DNA from: Ilex aquifolium
Taxonomy: Eukaryota > Streptophyta > Magnoliopsida > Aquifoliales > Aquifoliaceae
Assembly: GCA_951799425.1 (NCBI GenBank)
Contig: OX637394.1
Span: forward strand, 4,599,501-4,663,500
DNA: 64,000 nucleotides
Direction: 5' to 3'
Shown here one piece after another: positions 24,746-39,209 of this stretch (position 1 is its first letter; each line of letters starts with the position of its first letter). Position numbers and translations under genes: made by a program. The notes under the pieces were generated by a model. That model saw nothing but the letters and a program-made list of their open reading frames with translations, made no database searches and was not told the DNA's origin.

Positions 24746-25740
24746 TGGCAACAGTCTCTCTAGTGTACTGTTTGGTAGGAATGATGAAAAATAAAAATAA
24801 TAGAAAATAAGAGGGATACACTTTCTATCTTTCAAGGAAGAAAAATAAGAATGATATACTTTTCTTCTTTTATGTTTAGTTGGATGGATGGATGAAAAAT
24901 AAAAATGACTAATTTTTTTTTTTGTGCTGGCTAAAATTAGGAGTTGATGGTGTCAATTTTGAGTTTGACTGGTAGAATTGAATATGAGTTTTTTATATTT
25001 CTTATTCGCGTATTAGGTCATTTTTAAGTTCGTGTCATAAAATTCGTGTCGAGTTCGAGTCGTGTCATCGTGTTGAGTCGAAAATTTTCACCCTTAGTTA
25101 AGATGAAAAAAATAAATTTTTGAATTTTTGAATTTATTTTTGAATTTTTTAAAATATATATATAAATACATATTTTATCATTGTATTTTTATATGAAATT
25201 AATGTATACATAATATATGTATATATCAAAAGATATATAGACAAATAAGATACATCTCAATACAAATAATTAACTTTCCATCCACTTTCCTTCTGATTTT
25301 GGAGGGATTGATTTTTGTGAGTTAGAAGGAAAGTTAATCTATCCACTTTTCCATCCTTCCTATTTTTTTTCCTTACCAAACATAATGTTTTATTTATCCA
25401 TCCAACTTTTCATCCTTCCAACTTTCCATCCTTTCATTTTTCCATCATATCAAACGGAGCATAAGTCTAATTGGATTCGGTGGAAAGAAGTTTGGGTGAG
25501 ACTATTCAGACGCCTTAAATCTCATTTACCACTCTATTTAATTCTCTTATTTCAAGTTATTAAGTTCAATTCATTTATACTCACCTCATTAATGACTAAG
25601 TTTATCCCATTTGTACCAATCCAATTAAATTATTAAATATATATTTTAAAGAAAACCAAAACAAAAATAGTAATTGAAGCAAAATTTCAATGTTATGAAG
25701 TGATCTATAATATTTCAAAGTGTTTTGAAAGTTTTTGACA

Positions 25741-25846
25741 TATTTCTACCAATATTTTCAGAATATTTTGAGGTGTTTTAAGATATTTTGGTATATTTTT
25801 ACCAATGTCTTCGTAATATTTTGAGGTGTTTTAAGATATTTTGAAT
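25741..25846. repeat. 53-bp tandem duplication
   Basis: Two adjacent units share tattt(c/t)taccaat and taatattttgaggtgtttta with few mismatches. Confidence 0.8.
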
Positions 25847-25849
25847 AAT

Positions 25850-27240
25850 ATTTTAAAAATAAATTATTTATTATTTATATATTTTTATTTTGTTTCTAAA
25901 ATATTTTTGCACTAAAATAATACACTGAAACGAAATTTTGATCATTGTATATATAGTAGGTTGAAATAAAATTGAATGAATTTAATTTTTAATTAGTGAA
26001 TATAGACGGGATGAGTTTAATAATTTGATGGAATGGGTATTGATAAGGTAAACTTACTAGTTTAAAGTAAGCAGATTAAGTGGAGGTGATAAATGAGATT
26101 TAAAGGGTAAGAATAACCCCCAATAAGGTTTTGGGCTCAAATATGGAGTTAAAGATCCATTGTAGGTCAAACTAATACAATTGGACAAAGGCCAAAGTTC
26201 ATACGATGTAGTTGGTCGTAAATGGGATTAATGGCTTTTCAGCCCAATCTGCTTGTTTGGTTGCCCCATTGTTAAAGAAATAATCAAATTATAGAATTTA
26301 GAGTAAGAACCGGACAATAATGTCAAACAAATCAAAAAACTAAAAACACTCTTTAGAGTTGGTCGACAGTGGTCTAGTCAGTTCATCTCGCTCTTTGATA
26401 GGCGTGATATGTTTCAACTCTTGGTCTTGTTCGATTAATAACTTTAAGTTCTTATTCTTTATTTTATTATTTCTCGTAGATTCTCGCTTTCCCAAGTTGA
26501 AAGAAAAAAAATAAATTGTACAATACATTTTGAACAATGTTATTGAGACATAATTTACTGACCTAATTCACTATGACCTTTGGATTGAGTGTGAGCTCTA
26601 TTAAACATTGAAACTTGGTGTTGATTCAATGGTTCCACTAAAACCACATCATTATGTCAACAAATTAAGTCAAATTTTTAGGTCCAAATAGTATTATTCA
26701 TACATTTGTCACTCGTTTTATGGGACTAGTGTCCAATGAAATTGTTACACCATCTGGTCTCTTTCATGGTTTGGGGGCAGGCCTGTCAATGGTTTGGATT
26801 TTGATCCGAATCCAAACCAATTAGTTGGATTTGATTTGATTTTTTTTTATCGATAATTTGAACTAGAATTTGAATCCGATATCTTATATTTCACGGATTT
26901 GAATTCGAATTCAAATATATATATATATCCGACTTGAATTATTTATATATTTATATATGAATATTAAAGAAATTAAGTGATTATTTAAAGAAATTTAGGT
27001 ATAATTTGTTAAAATTTAGTTAATTAAGTTATTTGGGTCAAATTCAAATTATTAATAAATTTGGATATGAACTACAAAAATAAAACCGTTGGATTATCAA
27101 ATCAAACTTTAAAAATTGAATTCGGATCAATCAAAAATCGAATTCGCGTCAATTTGGATCTTGGGTTTGTCTCTTGCAATCAAAAACCATTAGCAGGTAG
27201 CATCTTGCCACATTGCAGGGATGCTGGTATGAATTCTGTT
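25850..27240. other. Gene-free AT-rich DNA
   Basis: No gene is seen. A block at 26,535-26,700 (ggtgttgattcaatggttcc, ccacatcattatgtcaacaa) recurs at 44,815-44,990, so it is a dispersed repeat of unknown type. The strip at 26,790-27,060 is a low-complexity run rich in gaatc and attt. Confidence 0.5.
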
Positions 27241-27259
27241 CACAATTCCTTTTAATTCA

Positions 27260-27460
27260 TGGGCTTTGGCCCATTAAAATGTCACTTGTCGGTTTCTCAA
27301 CTGGGCTCGACCTTGCAGAAGCCCATTAAATGTCACTTGCCGGTTTTCTCAACTGGGCTCGACCTAACCGAAACCCTAATCTCCTGAAAAACAACCTACC
27401 CTGGGGGTGTTTTGGTTATTTTAAACTGTCAACAATTACTAAACCATGAAGAAACCCTAG
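27260..27460 (+). promoter_or_regulatory. Telo-box plus Site II promoter elements of the L13a gene
   Basis: Five TGGGCY Site II motifs on either strand lie at about 27,260, 27,267, 27,302, 27,320 and 27,354. A telo-box AAACCCTAA lies at 27,371-27,379 and a variant AAACCCTAG at 27,452. This combination is the established signature of plant ribosomal-protein promoters (TCP and telo-box binding factors). About 45 bp around two of the Site II motifs (gcccattaaa, ctcaactgggctcgacc) is present twice in tandem at 27,268-27,312 and 27,320-27,363. Confidence 0.8.
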
Positions 27461-27514
27461 CTCCCTAGTACCTCAAACACAGTTACTCCGTCGTAGACAG
27501 AGAGGGGAGAGAGA

Positions 27515-29340
<1,826 letters not shown>

Positions 29341-29988
29341 ATTTTCTGGACATAATTGCTGAGATTTTTCGGAGGTTTGTAGCATGAGGAGAGTTTCCTT
29401 TTCCCTTTTTATGTTCTTGCAACTCCTAATTTTAATGGATATTTTTTCTGCTACTGGCTGTAGCTTGATTCTTACAAGATACATTATGCATACTGCGTCT
29501 TTGATTGATGTTGGGAGCCAAAGCATCAAGATTATGAAAAAAACTTTCAAGGGTACGACTGTGTATGTACGCGTTGAGAACTTCCTTGAGTTTGGTTACA
29601 ACAATCAATGTGTTATCTGTAATATTATGATAATGCGCTTCATCCATTTATCTTGAAAGGCTTCTGAAGGAACTTCCAGTAATTTTCAAATTGTCCAAAT
29701 AAACAATGATTAAAAGATGTTGTACGCAATAAGTTTGTTCGCATTGACATGGTATTGCCCAAAAAGGGAATCAGAGGACAGGCTAGAGGGAGTCAAACTA
29801 AAAGCCTCCCTCCGAATTGGGTCCTCTTTTCACTGGAGTTATCCAGCACCCAATTGACAGTGATAGGACTGATGATGCTTGCTTGCATCAACGCCTCAGG
29901 CTGTTGCGAGGGGTGGCTTTTCTACTTTGAATCGAGAGAAATTGTTGTGCATTTTTGGATTACATGCTTCTTACCGGTAAGTTAAACT

Positions 29989-30041
<53 letters not shown>

Positions 30042-31439
30042 GTACAATTGAAGAAAAAGAAAATATTGAATCAGAATATTGGAGGGGTGAAAGTTTAATT
30101 TGAATTCAACCCAAATTGCAAAATAACCAACCTAATGTCAACTAGAGACTTGGACTGACGTTCAATTTACGGATTCAATTTATGGTCTTAAAATTTGGCT
30201 TCAAATTGAATTTGATTCTTATGGTGGTTGGTTCAGAGCTTGAAAGAGTAGTTGTTGGTTCAGAACTTGAAAGAATAGTTGACACAAGCGTGAACATCTT
30301 GTAACTAAAAAAAAATTGATCATAACCCGAATATTGCAAATCCCTTCCACGGCCTAAATAGTGCAAGTTAAACTGGGCTGAGATATAAAGTCCATTTCAC
30401 CAAAATTAGACTCCTATCTCCTAAGAAAAAGAACAAAAAAATGCTTCATCAACATTGATAATGATGCATAATGATAACTAGAGTATCATCATCTTTGCGT
30501 TTCTCTAGGCTGTGGAAAGAGTTGATTTTTGGGCAGTTGAAATTGATTTAGCTTGATCAGGAAGACAGTTCTACTAATGGAGTATGGACTTAAAAGCAAA
30601 GCTAAAAAGGGGGCTTACAAAATCAATCATTTCTCCCTTGCTGGACTTATAAGCATCCTATGCATCATCCCACCAGAGTCTTGAGCAAGAATTGGCCAAT
30701 CTTCCTGGTGGGCCCAACATCTGTGGAAAAAAATAGTCTTACTCTTCAGCTGACCAGCTGCTATGCACTCTTCTATCTTTTCTCTTTTGCTCATTTGGGA
30801 AGAAAAGTGAAAATGAAAGCAAATTGAATACAAACATGGGTACTTACCAATATAATATTAGATATATATATATATGTTGCCATTAGTGATTTCTGGGTAT
30901 AAGTGATAAATGTAGTTAACGGGTGATTTCAATTACTCAACAGAATGAAGAGGACAGTGATTTGGTCTTTCTAACCGTAGCAATGACTTAGCCTGTTCGA
31001 ATCAAAAACAAAAAACAAGAAAGATTTGAGAGAGAGAGAGAGAGATAGAGGTTGGTGTAATTCTTGCACATCATCTGCATGGTGGCCACTCTGGTTCTCA
31101 TTCTGCTTCTACTTTTGTCCTATTACTACTGTTACTATCACCTAACGGAGACAATCATCACCTTGTTTCATGATTACCTTCCCCGCCTTCATGATAACAG
31201 ACTCTCTCTCTCTCCAAAGCTCACAGAACCGCCATCATAACTCTCCTCCACTTATTTGCTCTCATCAAGTGGTCACCCAAGAAGCATAACCCATTTGTCT
31301 CAATCCCATCTTTCTCTTATTCTTGTTGTTGATGTTGTGCAATATTCACCTGTTCTTTCAAGACATTGTTCTTCTCACGAAACAGTTCATTTCAGAACTT
31401 CGTGACCAGTTTCTTTGGCATTGTTGAGTTGCCCACTTC
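29341..31439. other. Intergenic region between L13a and the receptor kinase
   Basis: It contains the L13a 3' UTR, a long (CT)n microsatellite at 29,992-30,039 and a (GA)n run at 31,028-31,046. It should also hold the receptor-kinase promoter, with a pyrimidine-rich leader at 31,190-31,420. The short frames here (29,749-29,985 and 30,627-30,833) have no recognisable domain. Confidence 0.55.
29992..30039. repeat. (CT)n microsatellite
   Basis: About 24 uninterrupted CT units, visible directly. Confidence 0.98.
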
Positions 31440-34400
31440 ATGGAACTGCATTGGGGTTTCTGGTTTGGGTTCTTACTATTCTATTGCTTAGGCAAAGTTG
31501 CTTTCTGTGATCAAGACGGTATGCATTGTTTGCCTTTTACTTTCCCTTCACATTCAATTGCATTTTGCAGCTCTTTCGTCCATCAAGTTTCCAAATGTAG
31601 TCTAAATTACCCCAGTTTAGACTTGGGCATGTGTTGCTTTGTGTTAATGGATAATGTTAATAGTAGGACTTACAAAGCTTCCTGTCCTTGCTTTAGCTCT
31701 CTCTCTCTCTCTCTCTCACACAATTCTCACACACACACACACACACACACATTCTTTAAGGCTCGGATGTTGCTTATGAGGTATAAATGGAACAGGATTC
31801 TTGAGTTTGTCTTGCGGAGGAACTTCGAGTTTCATCGATTCTTCCAACATTTCATGGGTACCAGATAGTACTTATGTGACAATTGGCAACACAACTACTG
31901 TTGATTACACAGAGGGCACTTCCTCGTCTCGACTTCCAGTCCGGTTCTTCCCCGATTCCCAAGCTCGAAATTGTTACAGGCTGCCCACAAAAATTGTATC
32001 GTCTTCGCTTCTTGTTAGGACCCAATTTGTGTACAAGAACTATGATGAACTTGGAAAACCCCCTGCCTTCTCTGTTTCTCTTGGTACTGCTGTTACTACC
32101 ACTGTGAACCTCACTGAAAATGATCCGTGGATCGAAGAGTTTATATTGCCTGTTAATAAGGATAGTCTCCCTCTGTGTTTTCATTCGATCCCCAATGGTG
32201 GATTTCCTGTTATTTCATATCTTGAAGTTCGGCCACTTCCTCAAGGAGCTTATAACGAGGGCATGGAGGATTTCCCCAATAAGTTACTTAGGAAGAGTTA
32301 TCGAATCAACTGTGGAGACACAAATGGTTCACTGCGGTGAGAATTTTTTCTCCATTATTTCATTTGATTTTGGTTTGTGTTATCTATAAGGCCTTAGTGT
32401 ATTGGTAAGGTTGCTACCATGTGGTTGCGCTCGGATTTGAGTCGCAAAAACAGTAATTCTGTATGTGGGGTGAGGTTGCGTGCATCTGGTACATTGGGAT
32501 GTTTTTTTTTTCTCTTTGCATATCTGCTGAAGTTTTGGAAATTGGTTTTTGTAATGACAGGTACCCTTTGGATCCTTATGATCGTATATGGGATGCTGAT
32601 GAGAACTTTTCTCCCTTTCATTTATCTACTGGCTTTGTTGTTCAAAGCACCTTCAATTTGTCAACTCTTCAAGAGAATCCTCCCATGGCTGTTCTTCAAA
32701 CTGCTAGAGTCTTGTCAAGATGGAAGGAATTGGTGTACAACTTTCCTCTTGATAACACTGGAGACTACTACATTGTTCTCTATTTTGCTGGGATCCTTCC
32801 TCTTTCCCCGACGTTTGATGTGTTGATTAACGGGGATGTTGTTCAGCCAAACTATTCGGTGAAGAGCGGGGACGTCAGTGCTCTATTCTTTACTCAGAAG
32901 GAAATCAAAAACTTGAACATCACATTGAAGACTATCATCTTCAACCCAATGATCAACTCAATTGAGGTGTATGAGATTGTTGATGTTCCCCCAGAGTCTT
33001 CTTCAACTACAGGTTCAATTTTTCATGATTTTGCATACTTGCTTGGTTTGTTTCCACTGCAAGAGTCCTCCGATCTTACTTGTCTCGATATATTTTGACA
33101 GTTTCAGCACTTCAGGTTATTCAGCAGTCCACTGGTTTAGATCTGGGATGGCAAGATGATCCATGTTCTCCTATGCCATGGAATCACATCAGCTGCGAAG
33201 GAAGTTTGGTTACTTCACTGTATGCAAATATTATATAGGTCGTTTTCTAGTTTTTTATTGTCTTCTCTCTAAGCGTTATTGCTCTTGGTTTCAACCTCAT
33301 CTTAGGGAACTTTCTAACATCAATTTGAGGTCAATCAGCCCTACATTTGGTGATTTGTTAGATCTTAAAACACTGTAAGTTTGTTTTTACAGAATTTACT
33401 GTATTGATTATGTTAATAAGTTAGTTTACGCTGCTTTGATCGTAGTCAATTCATACTCCCTTTCCTGCATTTATTTTTTGGGTGTCATGCTTGCAGAGAT
33501 TTGCATAATACATCACTTGCTGGAGAGATTCAGAACTTGGGTGGCCTGCAGCGCCTTGAAAAACTGTAATTCTTTGTGGAGTACTTTTTCTCCAAATTTG
33601 TTTCTTTATATAGCATTACTCGAACATTCATGAACTGAACATCGCAGGAACCTGAGTTTCAATCAGCTGACATCCTTTGGTTCTGAATTGGAAGACTTGA
33701 TTAATCTTCAAATTTTGTAAGTTTTCACTCTTCACCCATATCTGACAGAAATTAACTGTCGATTGGTCCATTATTTCATTACACCACCAAGAGATTTTAG
33801 TTAAAGGCAATACTAATGTGTTGTCTAAATGAAGGGACATGCAAAATAATAGATTACAGGGAATGGTTCCTGATAGCTTGGGAGAGTTGAAGGACCTTCA
33901 CTTACTGTAAGTGAACACAATCCAATTATCCTATGATGCAGTACAGTTCTTTCCTACTGTTGGAAACTTGTCTGGAAAACTTAAGCGACTTCACCTAGTG
34001 GAGAGCGTGAAACTGGATCAACAATTCATGATTTTATATGACGTCCTCTTCAGGAATCTGGAACACAATAAATTACAAGGCCCCCTCCCGCAGTCTTTAA
34101 ACAGAGAAAGTTTGGAAGTTAGGTATGGGATTGATATTCTTGCTGTCTATGCTTCAGATTTATTGTTGTTGTTTCTGCTTCAGATAACAGCCTCTTGATG
34201 CACTAATTCTGTGCAGAACATCAGGGAATTTATGCCTTTCCTTCTCCACAATGACATGCAACGAGTTTTCAATAAATCCTTCAATCGAGACACCACAAGT
34301 CACTATATTTACCAAAAGGAAGCATAAGAAGGGCCAAAATCACTTGGCAGTTATACTTGGTGCAGTTGGAGGAGTCGCACTTGCTCTTTTTGTTATTTCT

Positions 34401-37362
34401 TTTTCAGTATTCTTGTACACGAGGCGAAAGAAAACTGAAGCCACATACACAGCAAGTATGAAAAACTTGATATCCTGTTCACAATGGAATATCATTGCTT
34501 TATTCTTACACAGGATCGTGTATCAATGTTTAGGATCAGTGTCAGAGATGCGGAACTGGAATGCAGCAAAAGTCTTCTCCTACAAAGAAATCAAAGTAGC
34601 TACAAACAACTTTAAGGAGGTTATAGGCCGTGGTAGTTTTGGATCTGTTTACCTTGGAAAACTTCCAGATGGAAAACTAGTAGCTGTGAAAGTGCGGTTT
34701 GATAAAACTCAACTTGGGGTTGATTCTTTTTTCAACGAGGTTCATCAGCTTCCTTCCTTAAGCATCTTATTTTATTGATCTTTTACTCATTAGTAAGTGC
34801 AAGCTGATTATTCTTGCCAGAATATTATGGATGAATTTGCAGATCTTTTACAGATTCATTACTTAGTATGATGTTATCTTTAACAGGCTCAGAGACTGCC
34901 CTTTACATTTATCGGTCATAGGAAATTGTTAGACTATCGTGAGTCATCTCAATATAATTGGTATTGGTTATACTTGGTCTTGCAGCCGTTTGCAATCATA
35001 TATATGTATTTATCACTGGGCATTAGGTAATCTGGCTTGTAAACACGAGGCCAAATTTGAGTTCAAATCACATGGCGGGGAGATTTTTTAAAATTCCCAC
35101 GATTGTTTGGTTTGCATTGACAATTGTCCTGAGCTGCCTTACTTACCATGTCATGGATTGTTACCTAGGTGTCTCTTTTGTCCCAAGTTCGTCATCAGAA
35201 TCTTGTATCTCTAGAAGGCTTTTGTCACGAAGCAAAACAGCAGATACTAGTTTACGAATACTTGCCTGGTGGATCGTTGGCTGATAACCTTTATGGTAAG
35301 TGAACAAAAACTTGACTTCTATTTTCTGTGGTTCTGTTGTATTCTGTTGTATCCAGTTACTAATATCAAATTCATTTTCTTATTCTGCCTGTATATCCTC
35401 CATTACATTGTTTATGATTCTAATAGGTATTTACAAACTGTCATTTCAGGTTCAAATAGTAAAAGAATAACATTAAGTTGGGTCCGCAGACTGAAAATTG
35501 CTGTTGATGCTGCAAAAGGTATGTAGAAAATATTCTATTTTCAACCTCCAGGCAGAGCCAGGGAAGAGTAGAAACAGAATAAAAAGAAAAAAAAAGGGAA
35601 AACCTTCTAGTTTCTTTAAGTTTATCAACATGCAATTGATTGTCTTATATTTAACTAGGGGGGTTTGGGGTGGATTTCACTCAATCGTTCTTTGCCTGTG
35701 AAATATCTGAATTTTTTTTTTTTTTTGGAGTTATTGTCTCATTTTCAATATCTTTGACAGGGTTGGACTACTTACACAATGGGAGTGAGCCACGAGTCAT
35801 ACACCGGGATGTGAAGTCCAGCAACATACTTTTGGACACAGAGATGAATGCTAAGGTCTGTGATTTTGGCCTTTCTAAACAAATAACCCAAGCTGATGCA
35901 ACTCATGTGACTACTGTTGTCAAGGGCACTGCTGGCTATCTTGATCCTGAGTACGTTTTTAACATTGTGTTTTACTTGATTCTTGATGACTCTGAACCTC
36001 AGGCTCACCTTCACTATTCAATATGTGCAGATATTATTCCACCCAACAATTGACAGAAAAAAGTGATGTATACAGTTTTGGGGTTGTTCTTTTGGAGCTC
36101 ATTTGTGGTCGAGAACCATTAAGTCGCTCTGGAACTCCAGACTCCTTTAATTTGGTTCTATGGGTAATCCAAATTCCTTTTCAAGTCTGCTAATAATCAA
36201 TGGTTTCAATGTTATTGATAGCATGCTTTGTTCTGCTTCTTTACAGTTTGACATATACTTTTACTCACTAGAATCAGAGTTTTTATGTGCCTTTAGCTGT
36301 ATTTATAAATTCTATGGATTTCTTGATAAAAAACGCAGTTTGACATATACTTTTACTCACTAGAATCAGACTTTTTATGTGCCTTTAGCTGTATTTATAA
36401 ATTCTATGGATTTCTTGATAAAAAATGGGCAATTGTAAAGTTTCCCTAAAAACGCTATTATATAGACCTTCTTGACTTCTAGTTGTCAGTCTTCTTTCAG
36501 TAGAAAATCTTAAAGAGAGAACAAACACCGGGAGTGTTCTATTTTGATCATTTTTCGGGTGGTGTTGATGGGGAGGAATGTAGAATCTTTGAAGGTAAAG
36601 AAGAGAAAAATGAATTGTTATTTGATAGAGTGAAGTTCTTGGCATCTTTTGGGTATCAACTTTCTAATGAATTTTGTGATACTACTTTTATTGGTTCTTC
36701 AACATAATTGGAAATCCATTTGTGATAGTTTCTTTTATTTATTGTAATTTTTTCCTCTCCTGGGTGGAATTCTTTTCCACTTTTTTTTGTACATTTGCTT
36801 ATTTTCTATGAAATAAAAGGCTTTTGTTGATCTATCTTGCAAAACGTCTTAATTATGTATATTTTTATACAGCTAGATGTAGTCAATGATTATTAAAACT
36901 ATCTTCCTAGATGTATATTTTAATTATGTATCTTGTCTGACTTGTTTTTCTACAATATAGACTATGACGATTTTCTAGGAAGATAGTTTAACAGTCGTGT
37001 TTTCAGTTTTTTCTCGAGTAATTTATATTGTATTACCGAAGAGATGCATAGAATTCTGATTTGAACATTTCTTTAGACATCTAGATAGTGCAACATTGAT
37101 GAGCAAAAAAATATGGTAGTGTCATTTACTTTGCCAAATGCAGGCCAAGCCATACTTGCAGGCAGGAGCATTTGAGATAGTGGATGAGAGCTTGAAGGGA
37201 AGCTTTGATGTCGAGAGCATGAGAAGGGCAGCTCTGATTGCTTCAAGGTCTGTAGAGAGGGATGCATCGCGAAGGCCTAACATTGCTGCAGTATTGGCAG
37301 AGCTGAAAGAATCCTACAGCATTCAGCTCTCATATCTTGCTTGTGGTGGACTTCTAAATTGA
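31440..37362 (+). CDS. Malectin-like/LRR receptor-like protein kinase (At1g67720-like)
   Basis: Sixteen exons join in frame to 906 residues: 31440-31518, 31796-32336, 32561-33012, 33102-33219, 33306-33374, 33497-33565, 33648-33716, 33835-33906, 34054-34122, 34217-34455, 34534-34739, 35169-35295, 35450-35518, 35761-35950, 36031-36163, 37144-37362. The product has a signal peptide (residues 1-23), a malectin-like ectodomain (about 27-360, exons 2-3), about five LRRs with most encoded by one 69-72 bp exon each (exons 5-9), a transmembrane helix (about 556-580, [20 protein letters not shown]) and a Ser/Thr kinase from about 607. Kinase motifs are intact: [18 protein letters not shown] (Lys about 645), the RD motif in [15 protein letters not shown] and [10 protein letters not shown]. 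An active plasma-membrane kinase of the LRR-I type is expected; the ligand is unknown. Intron 10 is 78 bp, in frame and stop-free. The exon 11 donor (gag/gttcat) is weak and inferred from family alignment. Confidence 0.88.
31697..31753. repeat. (CT)n and (CA)n microsatellites in receptor-kinase intron 1
   Basis: A run of CT is followed by acaattct and a run of AC, visible directly within the intron. Confidence 0.9.
36246..36429. repeat. 92-bp tandem duplication in receptor-kinase intron 15
   Basis: The block from 36,246 (gtttgacatatacttttact) repeats from 36,338 with offset 92 and one or two mismatches (cagag/cagac; the end aaacgc/aatggg). Confidence 0.95.
36500..36835 (+). mobile_element. 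3' end of a LINE retrotransposon in intron 15
   Basis: One frame reads [20 protein letters not shown] and then [15 protein letters not shown] before a stop. This pattern ([13 protein letters not shown]) is typical of the C-terminal end of plant LINE ORF2 proteins. It is followed by ttgtacatttgcttattttc and an aataaa-like tail, as at LINE 3' ends. Only the 3' remnant is present, in the same orientation as the host gene. Confidence 0.6.
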
Positions 37363-37727
37363 TATATCCAATCAGTAATGTGAAAGTTATTTGTCAATTT
37401 ATATTTTCTGTATGGTTGTTTTCCTTGTGTATATGTAAAAAGTAAGCTGCTCTTAATAGAGCTTTGAGGTATAATTTATCTTGTAAAATGCTTTTGAGTG
37501 GATATTTAATTAATTTATATAAATGAATATCTTTTTTTGTTCATATTTGATCTGAAGAATTTTACGCTGACTGTCAGCTACCTAACACAACTCTTTTTCT
37601 TTATCGGGACTTGGGACCGGCTGTGCACAGAAGTACACAGGCAGATATAAGTTGAAGTGGGATAAAACTTTGTTGATTTGAGTTGAGAATATCCCTCTTG
37701 TTTATTACAAAACCATAAAAATTATTT

Positions 37728-38259
37728 GGGTTAATTGCACTGGAGGTCCACAAAGTATGATATTTATCTCATTTTGGTCTTCAATATTTCAATTGCATCA
37801 TTATAGTTCTTGAAGTATTAAATATATTTTTATGTGGTCTCTCAAGTAAACAGTATTTAGATTGTTAACAATTTTTTATTATAAATTTGTCCCCTAATAC
37901 CTAAATATGAGCCAAAAAAAAATAATTTAGATAACTTTTGACCAAATTTCTACCAAAATTTTGATTGAAGAGCTACTCAAATTACACAGTTTTGATAATG
38001 AGTTATCCAAATTTTAGTCAAAAACTACCTATAGTACACATTTTTGGTCAAGAGTTACCCAAATTTTGGTCAAGTACAACCCAAATTATTTTTTACCCAT
38101 ATTTTGATATCACGTGACAAGTTTATGATTGTTAGTAATTTGGATGTTGTCTGTTTGAAGGACAACATAAAAACATATTCAAAACTTTAGCGACCAAAAT
38201 GATGCAATTGAAATAATGAAGACCAAAATGAGATAAACTCTATACTTTGCAATTAACCC
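37728..38259. mobile_element. Long-TIR Mutator-like MITE, intact copy
   Basis: The ends are gggttaattgca and tgcaattaaccc. Similarity between the arms, read as reverse complements, extends about 170-190 bp inward (ttatctcattttggtcttca on both). The flanks are AAATTATTT and AAATTACAT, an imperfect 9-bp target duplication that suits a Mutator-like origin. It lies between two convergent gene ends. Members of the same family are at 23,214 (half) and 45,037. Confidence 0.8.
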
Positions 38260-39209
38260 AAATTACATATAAGTAACAACTGTGTCAAGCAAGTTGAGAA
38301 CTTTCAGGAAAAGCACATATTTGTTCTGAATGGAGCAGAACATCAAACTAAGAAATAAAGACAAAGGGCTTGGCTTGTTGCTTCTTGATTGGTAATTCTT
38401 ATCCTCCAAACCAAGTAAGAAGAGTTGTAGATTCTACAAGAAAAATGGTTCACCTTGTCATAAACCACCAGTGCTAAGAGATAAAAGAAGATTGCTTGTA
38501 AAAAGAAGATTGCTTGTAACTCTGTTCACTCATCCAATGTCTGCACATATACATTAGGAGCCTGTCTTTGTAGGAATTAAATAGCGATGAGGATTTTATA
38601 TTTGCATTCACATTCCTTAAAGCTTGGAATTTTCCTCCAATCAGATTAATGGACCCGACCCGCTACAGCTTCATTGAGCAAGATAATCCAGAGTAAGATA
38701 TTTTACCTGCTGCACCTAATGTTGCATATGGGGCTAGATTCTCTCCAAGCATCTGCATAATCCCAGATTCATGTTAAACAAAGAGAGTGAAACAGCAGTT
38801 GGGTAAAAGCACAATGAAGAATACTTGATAATTGTCACATTTTCAGATGTGAAATGACGTATTGGTACAAACTTACAACTCTTCGTATTTCAAAAATCAT
38901 AATACAAAGAGAGACGGACATCTAACCTACAATGAACAAGGGGAAATTTTCCTTGATAAAATGGCAACACTACTTAGCTATACATCAATTTGTAAATCAT
39001 TCTAAGTTGGTTCCTATCACCACTACCTATCAGTAAAACCAAAGAAAAAGCAAGAATAATTAATCAACAAGTAATTGCAAAATCATCTGAACTATTAATA
39101 AAAAGTCCCTCCAGACGAACAAATCCATAGTCCCTATCTACCAAATCCATAGCTCTTGTCTGCTTCATACCCAGGGACTAATAAATTCCGCAAAAACTTA
39201 CAAGCAGGA
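38260..39209 (-). other. Likely 3' UTR region of the DedA-like gene with possible extra exons
   Basis: Read leftward, a strong donor (gtaagt at about 39,202) follows the stop codon at 39,210. A segment at 38,707-38,753 has a clean acceptor (tgcag) and donor (gtaaaa) and could read MLGENLAPYATLGAA. It is out of phase with the annotated last exon, so it is either an untranslated exon or part of an alternative transcript. Confidence 0.3.
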
